From the NCBI RefSeq assembly GCF_030268045.1, contig NZ_BSDC01000001.1, positions 310,001 through 374,000 of the forward strand: a stretch of 64,000 nucleotides of DNA. Reading direction: 5' to 3'. The notes beneath the pieces were generated by a model that was not told where the DNA came from, made no database searches, and saw only the letters and a program-made list of their open reading frames with translations. This stretch comes from Geothrix edaphica (GTDB lineage: Bacteria; Acidobacteriota; Holophagae; Holophagales; Holophagaceae). Shown in pieces: positions 52,375-62,480 of this stretch. The position numbers and the translations under genes were made by a program. Position 1 is the stretch's first letter, and each line of letters starts with the position of its first letter.

Positions 52375-52404
52375 CGCGGATCCCTGGCTTGCCAGGGATC
52401 CGCG
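52375..52404 (+). terminator. Hairpin terminator after VIT/VWA gene
   Basis: A perfect 14-bp inverted repeat (CGCGGATCCCTGGC at 52375-52388 with its complement at 52391-52404, TT loop) lies 25 bases after the stop. No T-run. Confidence 0.6.
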
Positions 52405-52440
52405 CTGGCGGGAAGCCGTGTACGGGGTACCTTCGTACCC

Positions 52441-53169
52441 ATGCGAAGGCACCTGGGAGTGGCCTTGATGCTGACCCTTGGGGGCTGCAACCCGGAACCC
52501 GCCCGACCCGCCGCCCCTCCCCCGGTGGTGGAGCCGGTGCTTGCCGAGGCCAGGATGCACATGGTGCGGGACCAGATCGTGGCCCGGGGCATCACGGATC
52601 CCCGGGTGCTCGAGGCCATGACCCGGGTGCCCCGGCACGAGTTCGTCCCCGCGGCGCAGCGCGGGGAGGCCTACGAGGACTGGCCCCTGCCCATCGGCTA
52701 CGGCCAGACCATCTCCCAGCCCTACATCGTGGCCTTCATGACCGCCGCCCTGGGGCCCGGGCCCGGGGACCGCGTGCTGGAGATCGGCACCGGCTCGGGC
52801 TACCAGGCCGCCGTGCTGTCCTGCCTGGTGGCCGAGGTCTACACCGTGGAGATCGTGGACCCCCTGGCCCGGCGCGCCGAGGCGGACCTGAAGCGGCTCG
52901 GCTACGCCAATGTGAAGGTCCGCGCCGGGGATGGCCACCACGGCTGGCCCGAGGCCGCCCCCTTCGACGCCATCATCGTCACCTGTGCCCCCGAGCAGGT
53001 CCCCCAGGCCCTGGTGGAGCAGCTCAGGGAGGGGGGCCGCATGATCATCCCCGTGGGCTCCCAGTGGGGGGCCCAGGAGCTGTACCTGCTGCGGAAGACG
53101 CCCACGGGGATGCAGCGGCAGGGGGTGCTGCCCGTGCGGTTCGTGCCCATGGTGAAGGGCCGTTCCTGA
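52441..53169 (+). CDS. pcm: Protein-L-isoaspartate O-methyltransferase with a lipoprotein signal
   Basis: A 242-residue protein. From about residue 38 it is a PIMT: MVRDQIVARGITDPRVLEAM, LPIGYGQTISQPYIVAFMTA, RVLEIGTGSGYQAAVLSCLV, PFDAIIVTCAPEQVPQALVE and PVRFVPMVKG. It methylates and so repairs isoaspartyl residues. The first 16 residues, MRRHLGVALMLTLGGC, form a lipobox with Cys16, so as read it would be exported and lipid-anchored, where SAM should be scarce. ATG at 52558 (MHMVRDQI) would make a cytosolic form. A GGGTAC-CTTC-GTACCC hairpin abuts the first ATG and there is no good ribosome site, so the start is unsure. Confidence 0.88.
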   Translation: MRRHLGVALMLTLGGCNPEPARPAAPPPVVEPVLAEARMHMVRDQIVARGITDPRVLEAMTRVPRHEFVPAAQRGEAYEDWPLPIGYGQTISQPYIVAFMTAALGPGPGDRVLEIGTGSGYQAAVLSCLVAEVYTVEIVDPLARRAEADLKRLGYANVKVRAGDGHHGWPEAAPFDAIIVTCAPEQVPQALVEQLREGGRMIIPVGSQWGAQELYLLRKTPTGMQRQGVLPVRFVPMVKGRS

Positions 53170-53209
53170 CGCAGAAGCGCCCGCGAAGCGGGCGCTTCTG
53201 CGTCAGGAA
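53163..53209. terminator. Strong bidirectional terminator
   Basis: A perfect 22-bp inverted repeat (TTCCTGACGCAGAAGCGCCC and two more bases at 53163-53184, complement at 53188-53209, GAA loop). It contains the pcm stop codon and lies between the convergent pcm and efflux genes. Confidence 0.8.
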
Positions 53210-53216
53210 AGACCGC

Positions 53217-54635
53217 TCAGGACGCCTTCCAGCCGCCCCCCAGGACCTTGTAGAGGCCGATCAGGTTGCCGATCCTGGCCTGGCGGAGGGCGATGAGGCC
53301 CTGCTGCGCGGCATAGAGGGAGCGCTGGGCGTCGAGCACGCTGAGGTAGCTGTCGATGCCCGCCCCATAGCGGGCCTGGGCGAGGCGGTAGGCCCCCTCC
53401 AGGGCCTGGGTGAGCGCCTCCTGGGAGGCCAGCTGCTCATCGAGGGTGCCGCGTTGGGCCAGGGCATCGGCGACTTCCCGGAAGGCCACCTGGATGGCCT
53501 TCTCGTACTGGGCCAGGGCGATGTCCCGGTTGGCGTGGGCGACCTTGAGGTTCGCGCGCCGCGCGCCCGTGTCGAAGATCGGGAGGACGATCTGGGGCGA
53601 GAAGGCCCAGGTCTCGGATCCGGACTTGAACAGCCCCGAGAGCTCGCTGCCCATGGTGCCGAGGCTCGTCGTGAGCGAGATCCGGGGGAAGAAGGCCGCC
53701 CGCGCGGCGCCGATGTTGGCGTTGGCGGCCTTGAGCTGGCTCTCGGCCATCCGGATGTCCGGGCGTCGCGTCAGCACTTCGGAGGGCAGCCCCGGGGCGA
53801 AGTCCTTCAGCGGGGCCAGGGCGCCGAGCGCCTCCGGCAGCCACTCCGCTGGCACCGGGGAACCGACCAGGAGGCGGAGGGCATTCTCGTCCATGGCCAC
53901 GGTGCGGGTGTACCGGGCCGCATCCGCCCGGGCCGTCTCCACGGTGACCTGGGCGCGATAGGAGTCGAGCTCGGAGGAGGCCCCGACCTCGAAGCGGCGG
54001 TGGACGAGCTTGTAGGCCGCCTCCTGGTTCACGAGGGTGTCCTGGGCCAGCTTCAGGGCTTCGCGATCGGCGGCGAGGGCGAGGTACACGTTCGCGACCT
54101 CGGCCAGCAGGGAGACCTGCACGCTGTCGCGCGCCTGTTCCGAGGCGAGGTACTGCTCCAGGGCCTGGTTCTTCAGGCTCCGGACGCGCCCGAAGAAATC
54201 CAGCTCCCAGGCGCTGATCCCCACGCCGACCACGTCCTGCTCGACCACGAGGGCCTGGCCGGTCCCGGAGACGCTGGCGGGCAGGCGCTGCTTGGTCCCC
54301 TGGGCGAAGGCATTGACCTTGGGCAGCAGGTCGGCCCGCTGGATCCGGTAGTAGGCTCTGGCCTTCTCCGCGTTCAGCGCCGCGATCCGGAGATCCCGGT
54401 TGTTGCGGAGCGCGAGGTCGAGGACCTTCCGCAGCCGCTCATCGAGGTAGAACTCCTGCCAGGCGGTGTCGGCGGCCGGCTGCCCGGTGGGGCCGGTGGC
54501 GGCCCGGTACGAAGGCCCTTCGGGCCAGGCCTTGGGCACCGGCGGCTCAGGGGTGCGGTACTTCGGCGCCATGGAGACGCAGCCGGTCAGCGCCAGGGCG
54601 AGGGGAAGGGTGGACCAGGCTTTGAGCGGCGTCAT
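53217..54635 (-). CDS. Efflux outer-membrane factor, OprM/NodT type
   Basis: A 472-residue TolC-like lipoprotein of the RND outer-membrane factor family. The signal ends in the lipobox LALALTGC (Cys19). Two repeats of the TolC fold can be followed: [60 protein letters not shown] in the first half, [20 protein letters not shown] and [20 protein letters not shown] in the second. It overlaps the pump gene by four bases. It completes the tripartite efflux system with the two upstream genes. Confidence 0.92.
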   Translation of the reverse strand: MTPLKAWSTLPLALALTGCVSMAPKYRTPEPPVPKAWPEGPSYRAATGPTGQPAADTAWQEFYLDERLRKVLDLALRNNRDLRIAALNAEKARAYYRIQRADLLPKVNAFAQGTKQRLPASVSGTGQALVVEQDVVGVGISAWELDFFGRVRSLKNQALEQYLASEQARDSVQVSLLAEVANVYLALAADREALKLAQDTLVNQEAAYKLVHRRFEVGASSELDSYRAQVTVETARADAARYTRTVAMDENALRLLVGSPVPAEWLPEALGALAPLKDFAPGLPSEVLTRRPDIRMAESQLKAANANIGAARAAFFPRISLTTSLGTMGSELSGLFKSGSETWAFSPQIVLPIFDTGARRANLKVAHANRDIALAQYEKAIQVAFREVADALAQRGTLDEQLASQEALTQALEGAYRLAQARYGAGIDSYLSVLDAQRSLYAAQQGLIALRQARIGNLIGLYKVLGGGWKAS

Positions 54636-57600
54636 GGCTGCCCCTCCTCGGAAACCGGGGCATGCGCCGGGGCGGGCTCCTGGGCCTTCTTCCTGAACAG
54701 CTGGCTCACCAGGACGAAGGACAGGGGGATGTAGAAGATGGCGATGAAGGTGGCCGTCAGCATGCCGCCCACCACGCCGGTGCCGATGGCGTTCTGGGCC
54801 GCGGCGCCGGCGCCCCGGGTGAGGGCCATGGGCAGCACGCCGAAGGTGAAGGCCAGGGAGGTCATCAGGATGGGGCGGAGGCGGAGGCGGGAGGCTTCCA
54901 TGGCCGCTTCGAGGAGGCCGGCGCCCTGGGCCATCTGCTCCTCGGCGAACTGCACGATGAGGATGGCGTTCTTGGCGGTGAGGCCCAGCGTGGTCAGCAG
55001 GCCGATCTGGAAGTAGACATCGCTGGACAGGCCCCGGCCCCAGGTGGCCAGGACGGCGCCGAAGACGCCCACCGGGAGCACCAGGAGGATCGAGAAGGGG
55101 ATGGTCCAGCTCTCGTAGAGGGCCGCGAGGCACAGGAAGATCACCAGGATGGATACGGCGTAGAGCGCCGGGGCCTGGGCGCCGGCCTGCCGTTCCTGGT
55201 AGGAGAGTCCCGTCCACTCGAAGCCGATGCCGGAGGGGAGCTTCTTGGCGAGGTCCTCCATCGCCAGCATGGCGTCGCCGGTGCTCTTGCCGGCGGCGGG
55301 CTCACCCTGGATGTTCACGGAGGGGAAGCTGTTGTAGCGCTGGAGATTGGGAGAGCCGTAGCTCCACTCTCCGGCGGAGAAGGCGGAGAAGGGGACCATG
55401 GCGCCGGCGGTGTTCCGCACATAGAGCTTGTTCAGGTCCTCCAGCTGCATGCGGAAGGGCGCGTCGGCCTGCATGTAGACGCGCTTGACCCGGCCGCGGT
55501 TGATGAAGTCGTTCACGTAGGAGCCGCCCCAGGCGCTGGCGAGGGTATCGCTGATGGCCGGCAGGGGGATGCCCAGCGCGCCGGCCCGGTCCTGGTTCAG
55601 CCGGACGTTGTACTCGGGCTGGTCATCCAGGCCGTTGGGGCGCACGGCCTTGAGGTTGGCGTTCTGGGCCGCCAGGCCCAGCAGCTGGTTGCGGGCCTCC
55701 ATGAGCTTGGCGTGCCCCACGCCGGCGCGGTCCTGCAGCTGGAAGTCGAAGCCCGTCGCATTGCCGAGCTCCAGGATGGCGGGCGGGGCCACGGCGAAGA
55801 CCATGGCATCCCGGCGCGAGGAGAAGGTGCGCATGGCCCGGCGGATGACCGCCTCGGCCTTCAGTTCGGAGCGGTCCCGGAGGTGCCAGTCCTTGAGCTT
55901 GACGAAGGCCATGCCGTTGTTCTGGCCGCGTCCGGCCACGCTGAATCCGCCCACCGTCAGGCAGGAGGCCACCGCCTCCTTCTCATCGTCCTGGAAGTAG
56001 TGCTGCACTTCCGACATGACCTTCTGGGTCTGCTCCATGGTGGACCCGGCGGGGAGCTGGACGAGGGTCATGATGATGCCCTGGTCCTCCTCGGGCAGGA
56101 AGGCGGTGGGCAGCCGCAGGAACAGCACCCCCATGCCGACCACGATCGCGCCGTAGATGACGGCGTAGCGGCCCCACTTGGAGAGCACGCGTTCCAGCTG
56201 GCCCACGAAGATGTGGTTGATCTTGGTGTAGAACCGGTCGAACCACAGGAAGAAGGGGCGCGTGACCTTCCACCCCTTCTCGGCGGCCTCGTGGCCCTTC
56301 TCGATGGGCTTCAGGAACGTGACGCAGAGGGAGGGCGTGAGGACCAGGGCCACCACCACGGACAGCATCATGGCGGTGATGAGGGTGAAGGAGAACTGCC
56401 GGAAGATGATGCCCGTGGACCCGCCGAAGAAGGCCATGGGGCCGAACACCGCGGACAGTACCAGGCCGATGCCCACCAGGGCGCTGGTGATCTGGCCCAT
56501 GGACTTCCGGGTGGCCTCCAGCGGCGACAGGCCCTCCTCGTGCATGATGCGCTCGACGTTCTCGACCACGACGATGGCATCGTCCACCAGGAGGCCGATG
56601 GCCAGCACCATGGCGAACATGGTGAGCATGTTGATGGACATGCCCACGTACTGCAGGATCGCGAAGGTGCCCAGGAGCACCACGGGGACGGCGATGGTCG
56701 GGATCAGGGTGGCGCGGAAGTTCCCGAGGAAGAGGAGCATGACCAGGAAGACGAGGATCACGGCCTCGATGAGGGTCTTCACCACCTCTTCGATGGCCAC
56801 GGATACGAAGGGGGTCGTCTCATAGGGGTAGTCGACCCGGACGCCTGGCGGGAAATAGGGGGCGAGCTCATTGAGTTTGCCCTTCACGAGCTTGGAGGTG
56901 TCGAGGGCATTGGCGCCCGAGGCCAGGCGGATGAGCATGCCGGCGGCCGGCTGCCCGTTGAGCTTCGTGTCGCTTTCGTAGGACTCCGTTCCCAGCTCGG
57001 TGCGGGCCACGTCCCGCAGGCGGATGGTGGAGCCGTCGGGGTTGATGCGCAGGGGGATGGCCCCGAACTGTTCCGGCGTCTGCAGGAGCTCCTGCACGTT
57101 CACGGTCACGTTCAGCCGCTGGTTCTTGACGGCCGGAAGGCCGCCCGCCTGGCCGGCGGAGATCTGGGCGTTGTAGGCCCGCACCGCCTGGCGGATGTCG
57201 TCGGGGGTGATGCGGTAGCCCACCATCTTGTCGGGGTTGAGCCAGATCCGCATGGCGTACTGGGTGCCGAAGGACAGGACCTCGCCGACGCCCTCCACGC
57301 GGCTGATGACGTTCTCCACGCTCGAGGCCAGGTAGTCGCGCAGGTCCTCGGCGTTCATGCTGCCGTCCGTCGAGGTGATGGACAGGATCATGAAGATGTT
57401 CTTGGTGGATTTCGTGACGGCGATGCCCATCTGCTGCACGACCTGGGGCATCAGGGGCTTGGCCAGCTCCAGCTTGTTCTGGACCTTGGCCCAGGCGGCG
57501 TCGGGATCCGTGCCGGGCTGGAAGGTGAGCGTGACGCTGCCGTGGCCCGCCGAGTCGCTGGAGGCGGACATGTAGAGCAGGCGGTCCAGGCCCGTCATCT

Positions 57601-57802
57601 TCTGCTCGATGATCTGGGTGACGGTGTTCTCCACGGTCTTCGCGGAGGCGCCCGGGTAGAAGGCGTCCACGGAGATGGAGGGCGGGGCCACGGGCGGGTA
57701 CTGGGAGATGGGCAGCGTCTTGATGGCCAGGAGGCCGGCCAGCATCATGACGATGGCGACCACCCAGGCGAAGATGGGCCGATCGATGAAGAAATTGACC
57801 AT
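54632..57802 (-). CDS. acrB: RND multidrug efflux permease (HAE1, AcrB-like)
   Basis: A 1056-residue RND pump with the full AcrB length. It opens [20 protein letters not shown]; motif D is [20 protein letters not shown]; proton-relay Asp pair lies in [20 protein letters not shown] (AcrB D407, D408), with the Lys/Thr region in the second half; [18 protein letters not shown] is the docking-domain GRVKxVYxQ motif. It should export drugs or hydrophobic compounds by proton-driven antiport. ATG has AGAGGAG upstream; second structural gene of the tetR-acrA-acrB-oprM operon. Confidence 0.95.
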   Translation of the reverse strand: MVNFFIDRPIFAWVVAIVMMLAGLLAIKTLPISQYPPVAPPSISVDAFYPGASAKTVENTVTQIIEQKMTGLDRLLYMSASSDSAGHGSVTLTFQPGTDPDAAWAKVQNKLELAKPLMPQVVQQMGIAVTKSTKNIFMILSITSTDGSMNAEDLRDYLASSVENVISRVEGVGEVLSFGTQYAMRIWLNPDKMVGYRITPDDIRQAVRAYNAQISAGQAGGLPAVKNQRLNVTVNVQELLQTPEQFGAIPLRINPDGSTIRLRDVARTELGTESYESDTKLNGQPAAGMLIRLASGANALDTSKLVKGKLNELAPYFPPGVRVDYPYETTPFVSVAIEEVVKTLIEAVILVFLVMLLFLGNFRATLIPTIAVPVVLLGTFAILQYVGMSINMLTMFAMVLAIGLLVDDAIVVVENVERIMHEEGLSPLEATRKSMGQITSALVGIGLVLSAVFGPMAFFGGSTGIIFRQFSFTLITAMMLSVVVALVLTPSLCVTFLKPIEKGHEAAEKGWKVTRPFFLWFDRFYTKINHIFVGQLERVLSKWGRYAVIYGAIVVGMGVLFLRLPTAFLPEEDQGIIMTLVQLPAGSTMEQTQKVMSEVQHYFQDDEKEAVASCLTVGGFSVAGRGQNNGMAFVKLKDWHLRDRSELKAEAVIRRAMRTFSSRRDAMVFAVAPPAILELGNATGFDFQLQDRAGVGHAKLMEARNQLLGLAAQNANLKAVRPNGLDDQPEYNVRLNQDRAGALGIPLPAISDTLASAWGGSYVNDFINRGRVKRVYMQADAPFRMQLEDLNKLYVRNTAGAMVPFSAFSAGEWSYGSPNLQRYNSFPSVNIQGEPAAGKSTGDAMLAMEDLAKKLPSGIGFEWTGLSYQERQAGAQAPALYAVSILVIFLCLAALYESWTIPFSILLVLPVGVFGAVLATWGRGLSSDVYFQIGLLTTLGLTAKNAILIVQFAEEQMAQGAGLLEAAMEASRLRLRPILMTSLAFTFGVLPMALTRGAGAAAQNAIGTGVVGGMLTATFIAIFYIPLSFVLVSQLFRKKAQEPAPAHAPVSEEGQP

Positions 57803-57818
57803 GGGGCGGCTCCTCTGC

Positions 57819-58976
57819 CTACTTCGCGGCCGCGGGGGCGGGCTTCGCCCCGAAGGGCACGACCTTCACGGCCACGCCGGGCCGGACTTTCTGGAGACCT
57901 TCCAGGATCACGCGGTCCCCGGCGTGGAGCCCTTCGAGGACCAGCCACTTCGGGCCGATGGCGCGGTCCACCTTGAGCGTCCGCTGCTCCACCTTGTCGG
58001 AGCCGTCCACGACCATGGCGATGGCGTTGCCCTTGGGGTCGCGGGTGACGCCCTGCTGCGGCACCAGGATGGCCTGCTCGGCCACGCCCTCCTCCACGAT
58101 GGCCCGCACATACATGCCCGGCAGCAGGATGTGCCGCGGGTTCGGGAACACCATGCGGAGGATCTGCGAGCCGGTGCTGGGGTCCACGGTGACATCGGAG
58201 AACTTCAGGATGCCCTGCAGGGGATAGGGGGTGCCGTCCTCCAGGAGGAGCTTCACCTTGGCCTGGTCGGCGCTGCCCTTGATCCGGTTCGCGGCCAGGT
58301 TCCGCTGGATCCCCAGCAGGATGGCGCTGGACTGAGGGGAATCCACGTAGACCTGGTCCAGCTGCTGGATGGTGGTGAAGGCGGGGCCCTGGTAGGCCGC
58401 GGCCAGGGCGCCGGGCGTCACGCTGGACTTGCCGATGCGGCCCGAGATGGGCGCCGTGAGGCGGGTGTAGCCGAGGTTGATGCGGGCGGACTCGGCCCCG
58501 GCCTTCAGGGCCTGGACTTCGGCCTCGGCCTGCTTGGCGCCGGCGGCCGCGTCCTCGTAGTCCTGCTGGCCCACGGCGTTGACGGCGAGCAGCTCCTTGA
58601 ACCGCTCGGCCCGCTTCCGGATGGCGGGGAGGTTGGCCTCGGCCCGGGCCAGGGCGGCGGCGGCCGTGTCGTAGGCGGCCTGGTAGGGCCTGGGATCGAT
58701 CTGGTAGAGGACGTCGCCCTGCTTCACGTCGCTCCCCTCCGTGAAGAGCCGCTGCTGGACGATGCCGTTCACCTGGGGATGGACCTCGGCCATGAGGAAG
58801 GCGGAGGTGCGTCCGGGCAGCTCGGAGGTGATGGCCACCCGCTCGGGCTGCAGGGTCACCACGGCGACTTCGGGCGTGGCCTTCGCCTGTTCCTTCTTGC
58901 CGCAACCGACAGTCAGCACCATTGCCACCAGGGCAGCGGCGAGGAAGACCATTCCGCCTCGATAGGGGGTCTGCAT
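57819..58976 (-). CDS. acrA: RND efflux periplasmic adaptor (AcrA-like)
   Basis: A 385-residue membrane-fusion lipoprotein. The signal ends in LTVGC (Cys25). Then come the strand [20 protein letters not shown], the lipoyl half [20 protein letters not shown], a helical hairpin ([20 protein letters not shown]), and [20 protein letters not shown], the typical AcrA TAPxxGRIG motif, and a C-terminal membrane-proximal domain. ATG at 58976 follows GGAGTGCTCCC. It lies 74 bases after the tetR stop and 16 before acrB. Confidence 0.93.
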   Translation of the reverse strand: MQTPYRGGMVFLAAALVAMVLTVGCGKKEQAKATPEVAVVTLQPERVAITSELPGRTSAFLMAEVHPQVNGIVQQRLFTEGSDVKQGDVLYQIDPRPYQAAYDTAAAALARAEANLPAIRKRAERFKELLAVNAVGQQDYEDAAAGAKQAEAEVQALKAGAESARINLGYTRLTAPISGRIGKSSVTPGALAAAYQGPAFTTIQQLDQVYVDSPQSSAILLGIQRNLAANRIKGSADQAKVKLLLEDGTPYPLQGILKFSDVTVDPSTGSQILRMVFPNPRHILLPGMYVRAIVEEGVAEQAILVPQQGVTRDPKGNAIAMVVDGSDKVEQRTLKVDRAIGPKWLVLEGLHAGDRVILEGLQKVRPGVAVKVVPFGAKPAPAAAK

Positions 58977-59050
58977 GGGAGCACTCCAAGAAGGGGCCTG
59001 AGAAAAATCTGCTTTCGGCACGCGGGGAAGAAGGCGTCGGACGGTAAGTA

Positions 59051-59722
59051 TCAATGCTGTCGAAGGCCGTGATAAGTGAAATCAGTCAGGCGCTCCGCCA
59101 TGGCGTCGAGGGCCAGGGACGGGTCGGCCGCCGTCCAGGCCAGGCAGTGGATCTCGCTCATCAGCGCGTGGTGGATGCAGCTGCCGTGGAGGGTGATGCC
59201 CCAGAAGTCGACCTCTGCGGGGGACAAGTCCGGGCGGATGGCCCGGAGGCAGGCGCGGGCCTCACGGACGAAGGGTTCCATGCGCGCCTGCAGAAGGTCC
59301 TTGACCTCGTGCCGGGGGGACTGGAGCTCGCTCAGCCAGAGCCGCGAGGCCGGCACCCGCAGGGGATCCGAGGTGTCGAAGTGGGCATCCAGCTCGCGGA
59401 GGAGCCGCCGGATGTGGGTGCGGAGCCGCGCCCGGCCATCCCCGTCCCCATCTTTGGAATCGTCTGAGGCCCGGTCCGCCTCCAGGGCATCCCTTTCACC
59501 GGTCTTGGCGGCGAAATGGGCCAGCAGGTAGCGGAAGACCTCCCGGTACAGCCCCTCCTTCCCCTTGAAGTAGTAGGAGATCAGGGAGGAGTTCTTGCCC
59601 GCCATGGAGGCCACCAGCCGGATGGAGGTGGCGTCGTAGCCGTACTTGGCGAAGCAGGCCAGGGCCGCCTCGAGCAGTGCGTCGCGGGTGTCGGGGCAGG
59701 GTGGGACGGCGGAGGGGTTCAT
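59051..59722 (-). CDS. TetR-family repressor of the efflux operon, CecR-like
   Basis: A 223-residue TetR regulator. The helix-turn-helix is DALLEAALACFAKYGYDATS, IRLVASMAGKNSSLISYYFK and GKEGLYREVFRYL. The C-terminal ligand domain resembles CecR/DUF1956 (RLWLSELQSPRHEVKDLLQA, FWGITLHGSCIHHALMSEIH). Its gene precedes acrA in the same direction and a dyad lies directly upstream, the standard arrangement for autorepression and control of the pump. There is no clear ribosome site before ATG. Confidence 0.88.
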   Translation of the reverse strand: MNPSAVPPCPDTRDALLEAALACFAKYGYDATSIRLVASMAGKNSSLISYYFKGKEGLYREVFRYLLAHFAAKTGERDALEADRASDDSKDGDGDGRARLRTHIRRLLRELDAHFDTSDPLRVPASRLWLSELQSPRHEVKDLLQARMEPFVREARACLRAIRPDLSPAEVDFWGITLHGSCIHHALMSEIHCLAWTAADPSLALDAMAERLTDFTYHGLRQH

Positions 59723-59742
59723 GGGCGGATAGGCGATTTAGT

Positions 59743-59777
59743 CGTTCGACCGATCAATAGAATTAATCGTTTGAACG
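59743..59777. promoter_or_regulatory. Candidate TetR operator of the efflux operon
   Basis: CGTTCGACCGAT (59743-59754) and ATCGTTTGAACG (59766-59777) form an inverted repeat with 10 of 12 pairs matching and an 11-base centre, 21 bases before the tetR start. The half-site core TCGACCGAT recurs at 59919-59927, in the leader of the divergent beta-barrel gene. Confidence 0.6.
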
Positions 59778-59868
59778 GCTCTGGCAAGATGTTTTTTAAA
59801 TCGGTTAAATTTTTATTAAATAGATTAAATAAATAAAAATAATTTATAAAATAAATCATATTTTGATT

Positions 59869-59898
59869 ATTGACATAGGTCAATCGTCCTATTAAATT
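59869..59898 (+). promoter_or_regulatory. Near-consensus promoter with embedded dyad
   Basis: TTGACA (59870-59875), a 17-base spacer and TAAATT (59893-59898) make a very good sigma-70 promoter in a strongly A+T-rich stretch (59800-59900). ATTGAC-ATAG-GTCAAT (59869-59884), a perfect 6-bp dyad, lies across the -35 box and is a plausible repressor site. The promoter drives the gene at 60000. Confidence 0.75.
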
Positions 59899-59999
59899 GC
59901 ATTTGATCATGGGTCACTCGACCGATGCATCGTTCTTGGCCACGCCGGCCGGAAGCCTTTCCCATCTTGTTCTGCCCGCCCGGGCACAAGGAGATCCCC

Positions 60000-60554
60000 A
60001 TGAAATCAAGCCTAAGCCTGGCTTTCTGCCTCACGGCCGCCCTGCTGGCCAGCGGTCCGCTCTCCGCCCAGGAGATCAAGTTCGGCCTTCAGGGCACGCT
60101 GGCCTATCCCACGAGCGATCTGGGCGACCGGGACCTGCTGGACCACTCGCTGGGCTACGGCCTCGGCGCCCACATGGTGATCGGGTTCCCCGGTGGCCAC
60201 GCCATCGTGCCGCGGCTGGACTACACCCACTTCGAGAAGGACCACCGCAAGGTCCAGCTGCTCCAGCTCGGGGCCGACTACAACTACTTCTTCTCGCAGC
60301 AGGTGAACCGCGGCGCCTACCTCGGGGCCGGCCTCGGCTTCGGCCTGGCGAAGTTCGAGATGGACCTGCCCGGAATGCGCGCCGACGACACTCCGAACGC
60401 GGTGCACGGCTCGGTCTCCGCGGGCTACATGTTCACTCCGAACCTGGGTGCGGAGCTCCGGTACGTCCACACGAAGTACGAGCCCGAGCTCTTCGGCACG
60501 AAGCCGGAGATCACCTCGCCCACCCTCAACGCGAGCTTCATCTACCGCTTCTGA
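60000..60554 (+). CDS. Outer-membrane beta-barrel protein
   Basis: A 184-residue protein with a signal peptide (MKSSLSLAFCLTAALLASGP, cleaved after LSAQ) and barrel-like strands: IKFGLQGTLAYPTSDL, YGLGAHMVIGFPGGHAIVPR, LLQLGADYNYFFSQ, GAYLGAGLGFGLAKFEM, AVHGSVSAGYMFTP and a final LNASFIYRF ending in Phe. AAGGAGATCCCC precedes ATG. The strong, apparently repressible promoter and the shared half-site with the efflux operator suggest joint control with the efflux pump. Confidence 0.8.
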   Translation: MKSSLSLAFCLTAALLASGPLSAQEIKFGLQGTLAYPTSDLGDRDLLDHSLGYGLGAHMVIGFPGGHAIVPRLDYTHFEKDHRKVQLLQLGADYNYFFSQQVNRGAYLGAGLGFGLAKFEMDLPGMRADDTPNAVHGSVSAGYMFTPNLGAELRYVHTKYEPELFGTKPEITSPTLNASFIYRF

Positions 60555-60622
60555 GGGGCCGGCGCATGCCTGCCGCCGGGCGTTTCCCGGACCGGGGGGG
60601 TGCACCTCCCCGGCCTGCGGGT

Positions 60623-61309
60623 CTAGCCCTCGTGCGGGGCCGGCAGGTCGGTCCGCAGGCCCTGCAGGCAGAACTCCACGAGCAGCTCCGCCTCCTGGAA
60701 ATGGCTGCCGAAGGGCGGGTACTCGCCCCACAGCACCTTGTTGAGGCCCGACATCGTCCCGTGGCCCGCCACCTGGCCCATGATCGTGGCGCTGAGGAAG
60801 GCCACCTGCGCGGCGTTCAGTTCGGGGCGGAGCACCCCGATGCATTTGCGGATCAGGTCCGCCGTCGGGCTGAGGTACTCGTGGATGATCGGATGGAGGC
60901 TGGCGCGGGGGGAGCGGAACTCCCGCACCCAGAGCCGGGCCCGGTGGTCCTGGAAGGGCCGGGCCTGGGCCGCGTCCGGAGCGGCCTGCTGGTACATGAA
61001 GTGGATCTGCTCGCGCAGCAGGCGGACGGCCCCCTGCCGGTCCCGCGGATCCAGGTCCAGGCCCGGCGCGGGGTGTGGCGACTGCGGCGTCGACGTCTCG
61101 AAGATGTACTTGAACACCTCGAGATACAGCCCCTCCTTGTTCCCGAAGTAGTGGGACAGGAGCGAAAGGGGCCGCCCGGCCTTCTCCGCGATCATCCGCA
61201 TGCTCGTGCCGTCGAATCCATGGTCGGCAAAACACACCAGGGCGGCCTGGAGCAGCGACGTGCGTGTGTCTGGGGCTTTGGGTTCCATGCTGGATCCCAG
61301 GATAGCCAT
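60623..61309 (-). CDS. TetR-family regulator, CecR-like
   Basis: A 228-residue TetR regulator similar in layout to the one at 59051: TSLLQAALVCFADHGFDGTS, MRMIAEKAGRPLSLLSHYFG, NKEGLYLEVFKYIFETS. Its C-terminal domain (LWVREFRSPRASLHPIIHEY, AFLSATIMGQVAGHGTMSGL) has the CecR-type pattern, so the pair may be a duplication. Start ATG at 61309 follows GGAGGGAAGT. It is divergent from the DUF3187 gene with 77 bases between. Confidence 0.88.
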   Translation of the reverse strand: MAILGSSMEPKAPDTRTSLLQAALVCFADHGFDGTSMRMIAEKAGRPLSLLSHYFGNKEGLYLEVFKYIFETSTPQSPHPAPGLDLDPRDRQGAVRLLREQIHFMYQQAAPDAAQARPFQDHRARLWVREFRSPRASLHPIIHEYLSPTADLIRKCIGVLRPELNAAQVAFLSATIMGQVAGHGTMSGLNKVLWGEYPPFGSHFQEAELLVEFCLQGLRTDLPAPHEG

Positions 61310-61386
61310 ACTTCCCTCCGATCCGCGGGCCGGACTGGCCAGGCACCCGCGGCCCCGCCGGCCGTCGCACCCACCCGGGCAGGGAC

Positions 61387-62472
61387 ATGATCCGAAGCAG
61401 CGCTGCAGGCCTCATCCTCGCTCTGGCCCTCCCCCTTGTCGCGAAGCCGGAGGAGGCCTGGCCCGACCCGGGCCCGCCCTCCAGCCGGGATCTCTTCCCG
61501 TTGAACCTGGTCCCGCTGACCTACTGGCCCGTGGGGGCGCAGACTGTGGGTCAGGGACGATGGCGGTTCTCGTTCCAGGTGACCCGCTCGAACACCTTCG
61601 AGTTCTCGGATCTGATCAAGGAGCGCCTGCGGCGGGATGCCTCCGGTCGCTTCACCGTGGATCGGGCGGGAGCGGAGGCGTTCGCCGCCTCCCTGGCGGA
61701 CGAGCCGCTGATCTACTACTTCGACGCGGAGGTCCAGCGCACGGAGCTCAGCTTCCGGTACGGCCTGAGTCCGGAGACCGACCTGGCGCTGACCCTGGGC
61801 TGGCAGAGCGTCGACGGCGGCTTCATGGACGGGCTGATCGAGGGGGTCCACCGGCTCGGGTTCGAACAGGCGGGGCGGGAGGCCATCGCGCGGGACCAGG
61901 TCACCTCCGTCATCATCCAGAACGGCCAGGTGGTCTTCTTCTCGCAGACGGCGATCCGCCTCCACCCCGTGGATCCCGTGGTCGCCGTCATCCACCGCCT
62001 CCACGAGAGTCCCGGGCTGACCGTCAGCTTCCTGGGGGCGCTGCAGGTGCCCGCCACCCGGTTCGCCGGGCAGTTCCGCTCGGACTGGGACTCGAGCGCC
62101 GGTCTGGGTTTCCAGTGGCGTCCCGCGGGGAACCTGGTCGTCAACGGGGGGGCGGCCTACCTGCGCCGCGGCCTCAAGGGCGGAGCGGCCCCGAACCCCT
62201 TCCTGATCAAGGACCAGATCGCCGGCCACCTGGGCTGGGAGTGGCGCGGGTGGACCCGGGTGCGGCCATTCCTCGTCCTCCTCTACCACGATGCGCTCAC
62301 CTCCCAGGGGCCGGGGGCCACCCTGGACAAGCCCTCCGTGATCCACGACGTCGGCGTGCATGTCCGCCTGGGCCCCCGCACCGCCCTGACCTTCAGCTAC
62401 ATCAACAACATCACGAACCACGAGAACACCGCGGACATGGGGCTGGCGCTGAGGCTGGCGGTGCGGCCGTAG
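61387..62472 (+). CDS. DUF3187 family outer-membrane protein
   Basis: A 361-residue protein with a signal peptide and beta-barrel-like strands. DUF3187 landmarks: FPLNLVPLTYWPVGAQTVGQ near the start, RWRFSFQVTRSNTFEFSD, YYFDAEVQRTELSFRYGLSP and LAVRP at the end. Typical members are about 330-360 residues and predicted to be outer-membrane barrels of no known function. The adjacent divergent TetR is a likely regulator. It is followed by the repeat region. Confidence 0.78.
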   Translation: MIRSSAAGLILALALPLVAKPEEAWPDPGPPSSRDLFPLNLVPLTYWPVGAQTVGQGRWRFSFQVTRSNTFEFSDLIKERLRRDASGRFTVDRAGAEAFAASLADEPLIYYFDAEVQRTELSFRYGLSPETDLALTLGWQSVDGGFMDGLIEGVHRLGFEQAGREAIARDQVTSVIIQNGQVVFFSQTAIRLHPVDPVVAVIHRLHESPGLTVSFLGALQVPATRFAGQFRSDWDSSAGLGFQWRPAGNLVVNGGAAYLRRGLKGGAAPNPFLIKDQIAGHLGWEWRGWTRVRPFLVLLYHDALTSQGPGATLDKPSVIHDVGVHVRLGPRTALTFSYINNITNHENTADMGLALRLAVRP

Positions 62473-62480
62473 GGCGGAAA

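Noticed and set aside
54662-57976. 1104-codon plus-strand frame opposite acrB
   Set aside because: Antisense of a full-length RND pump; no domain of its own.
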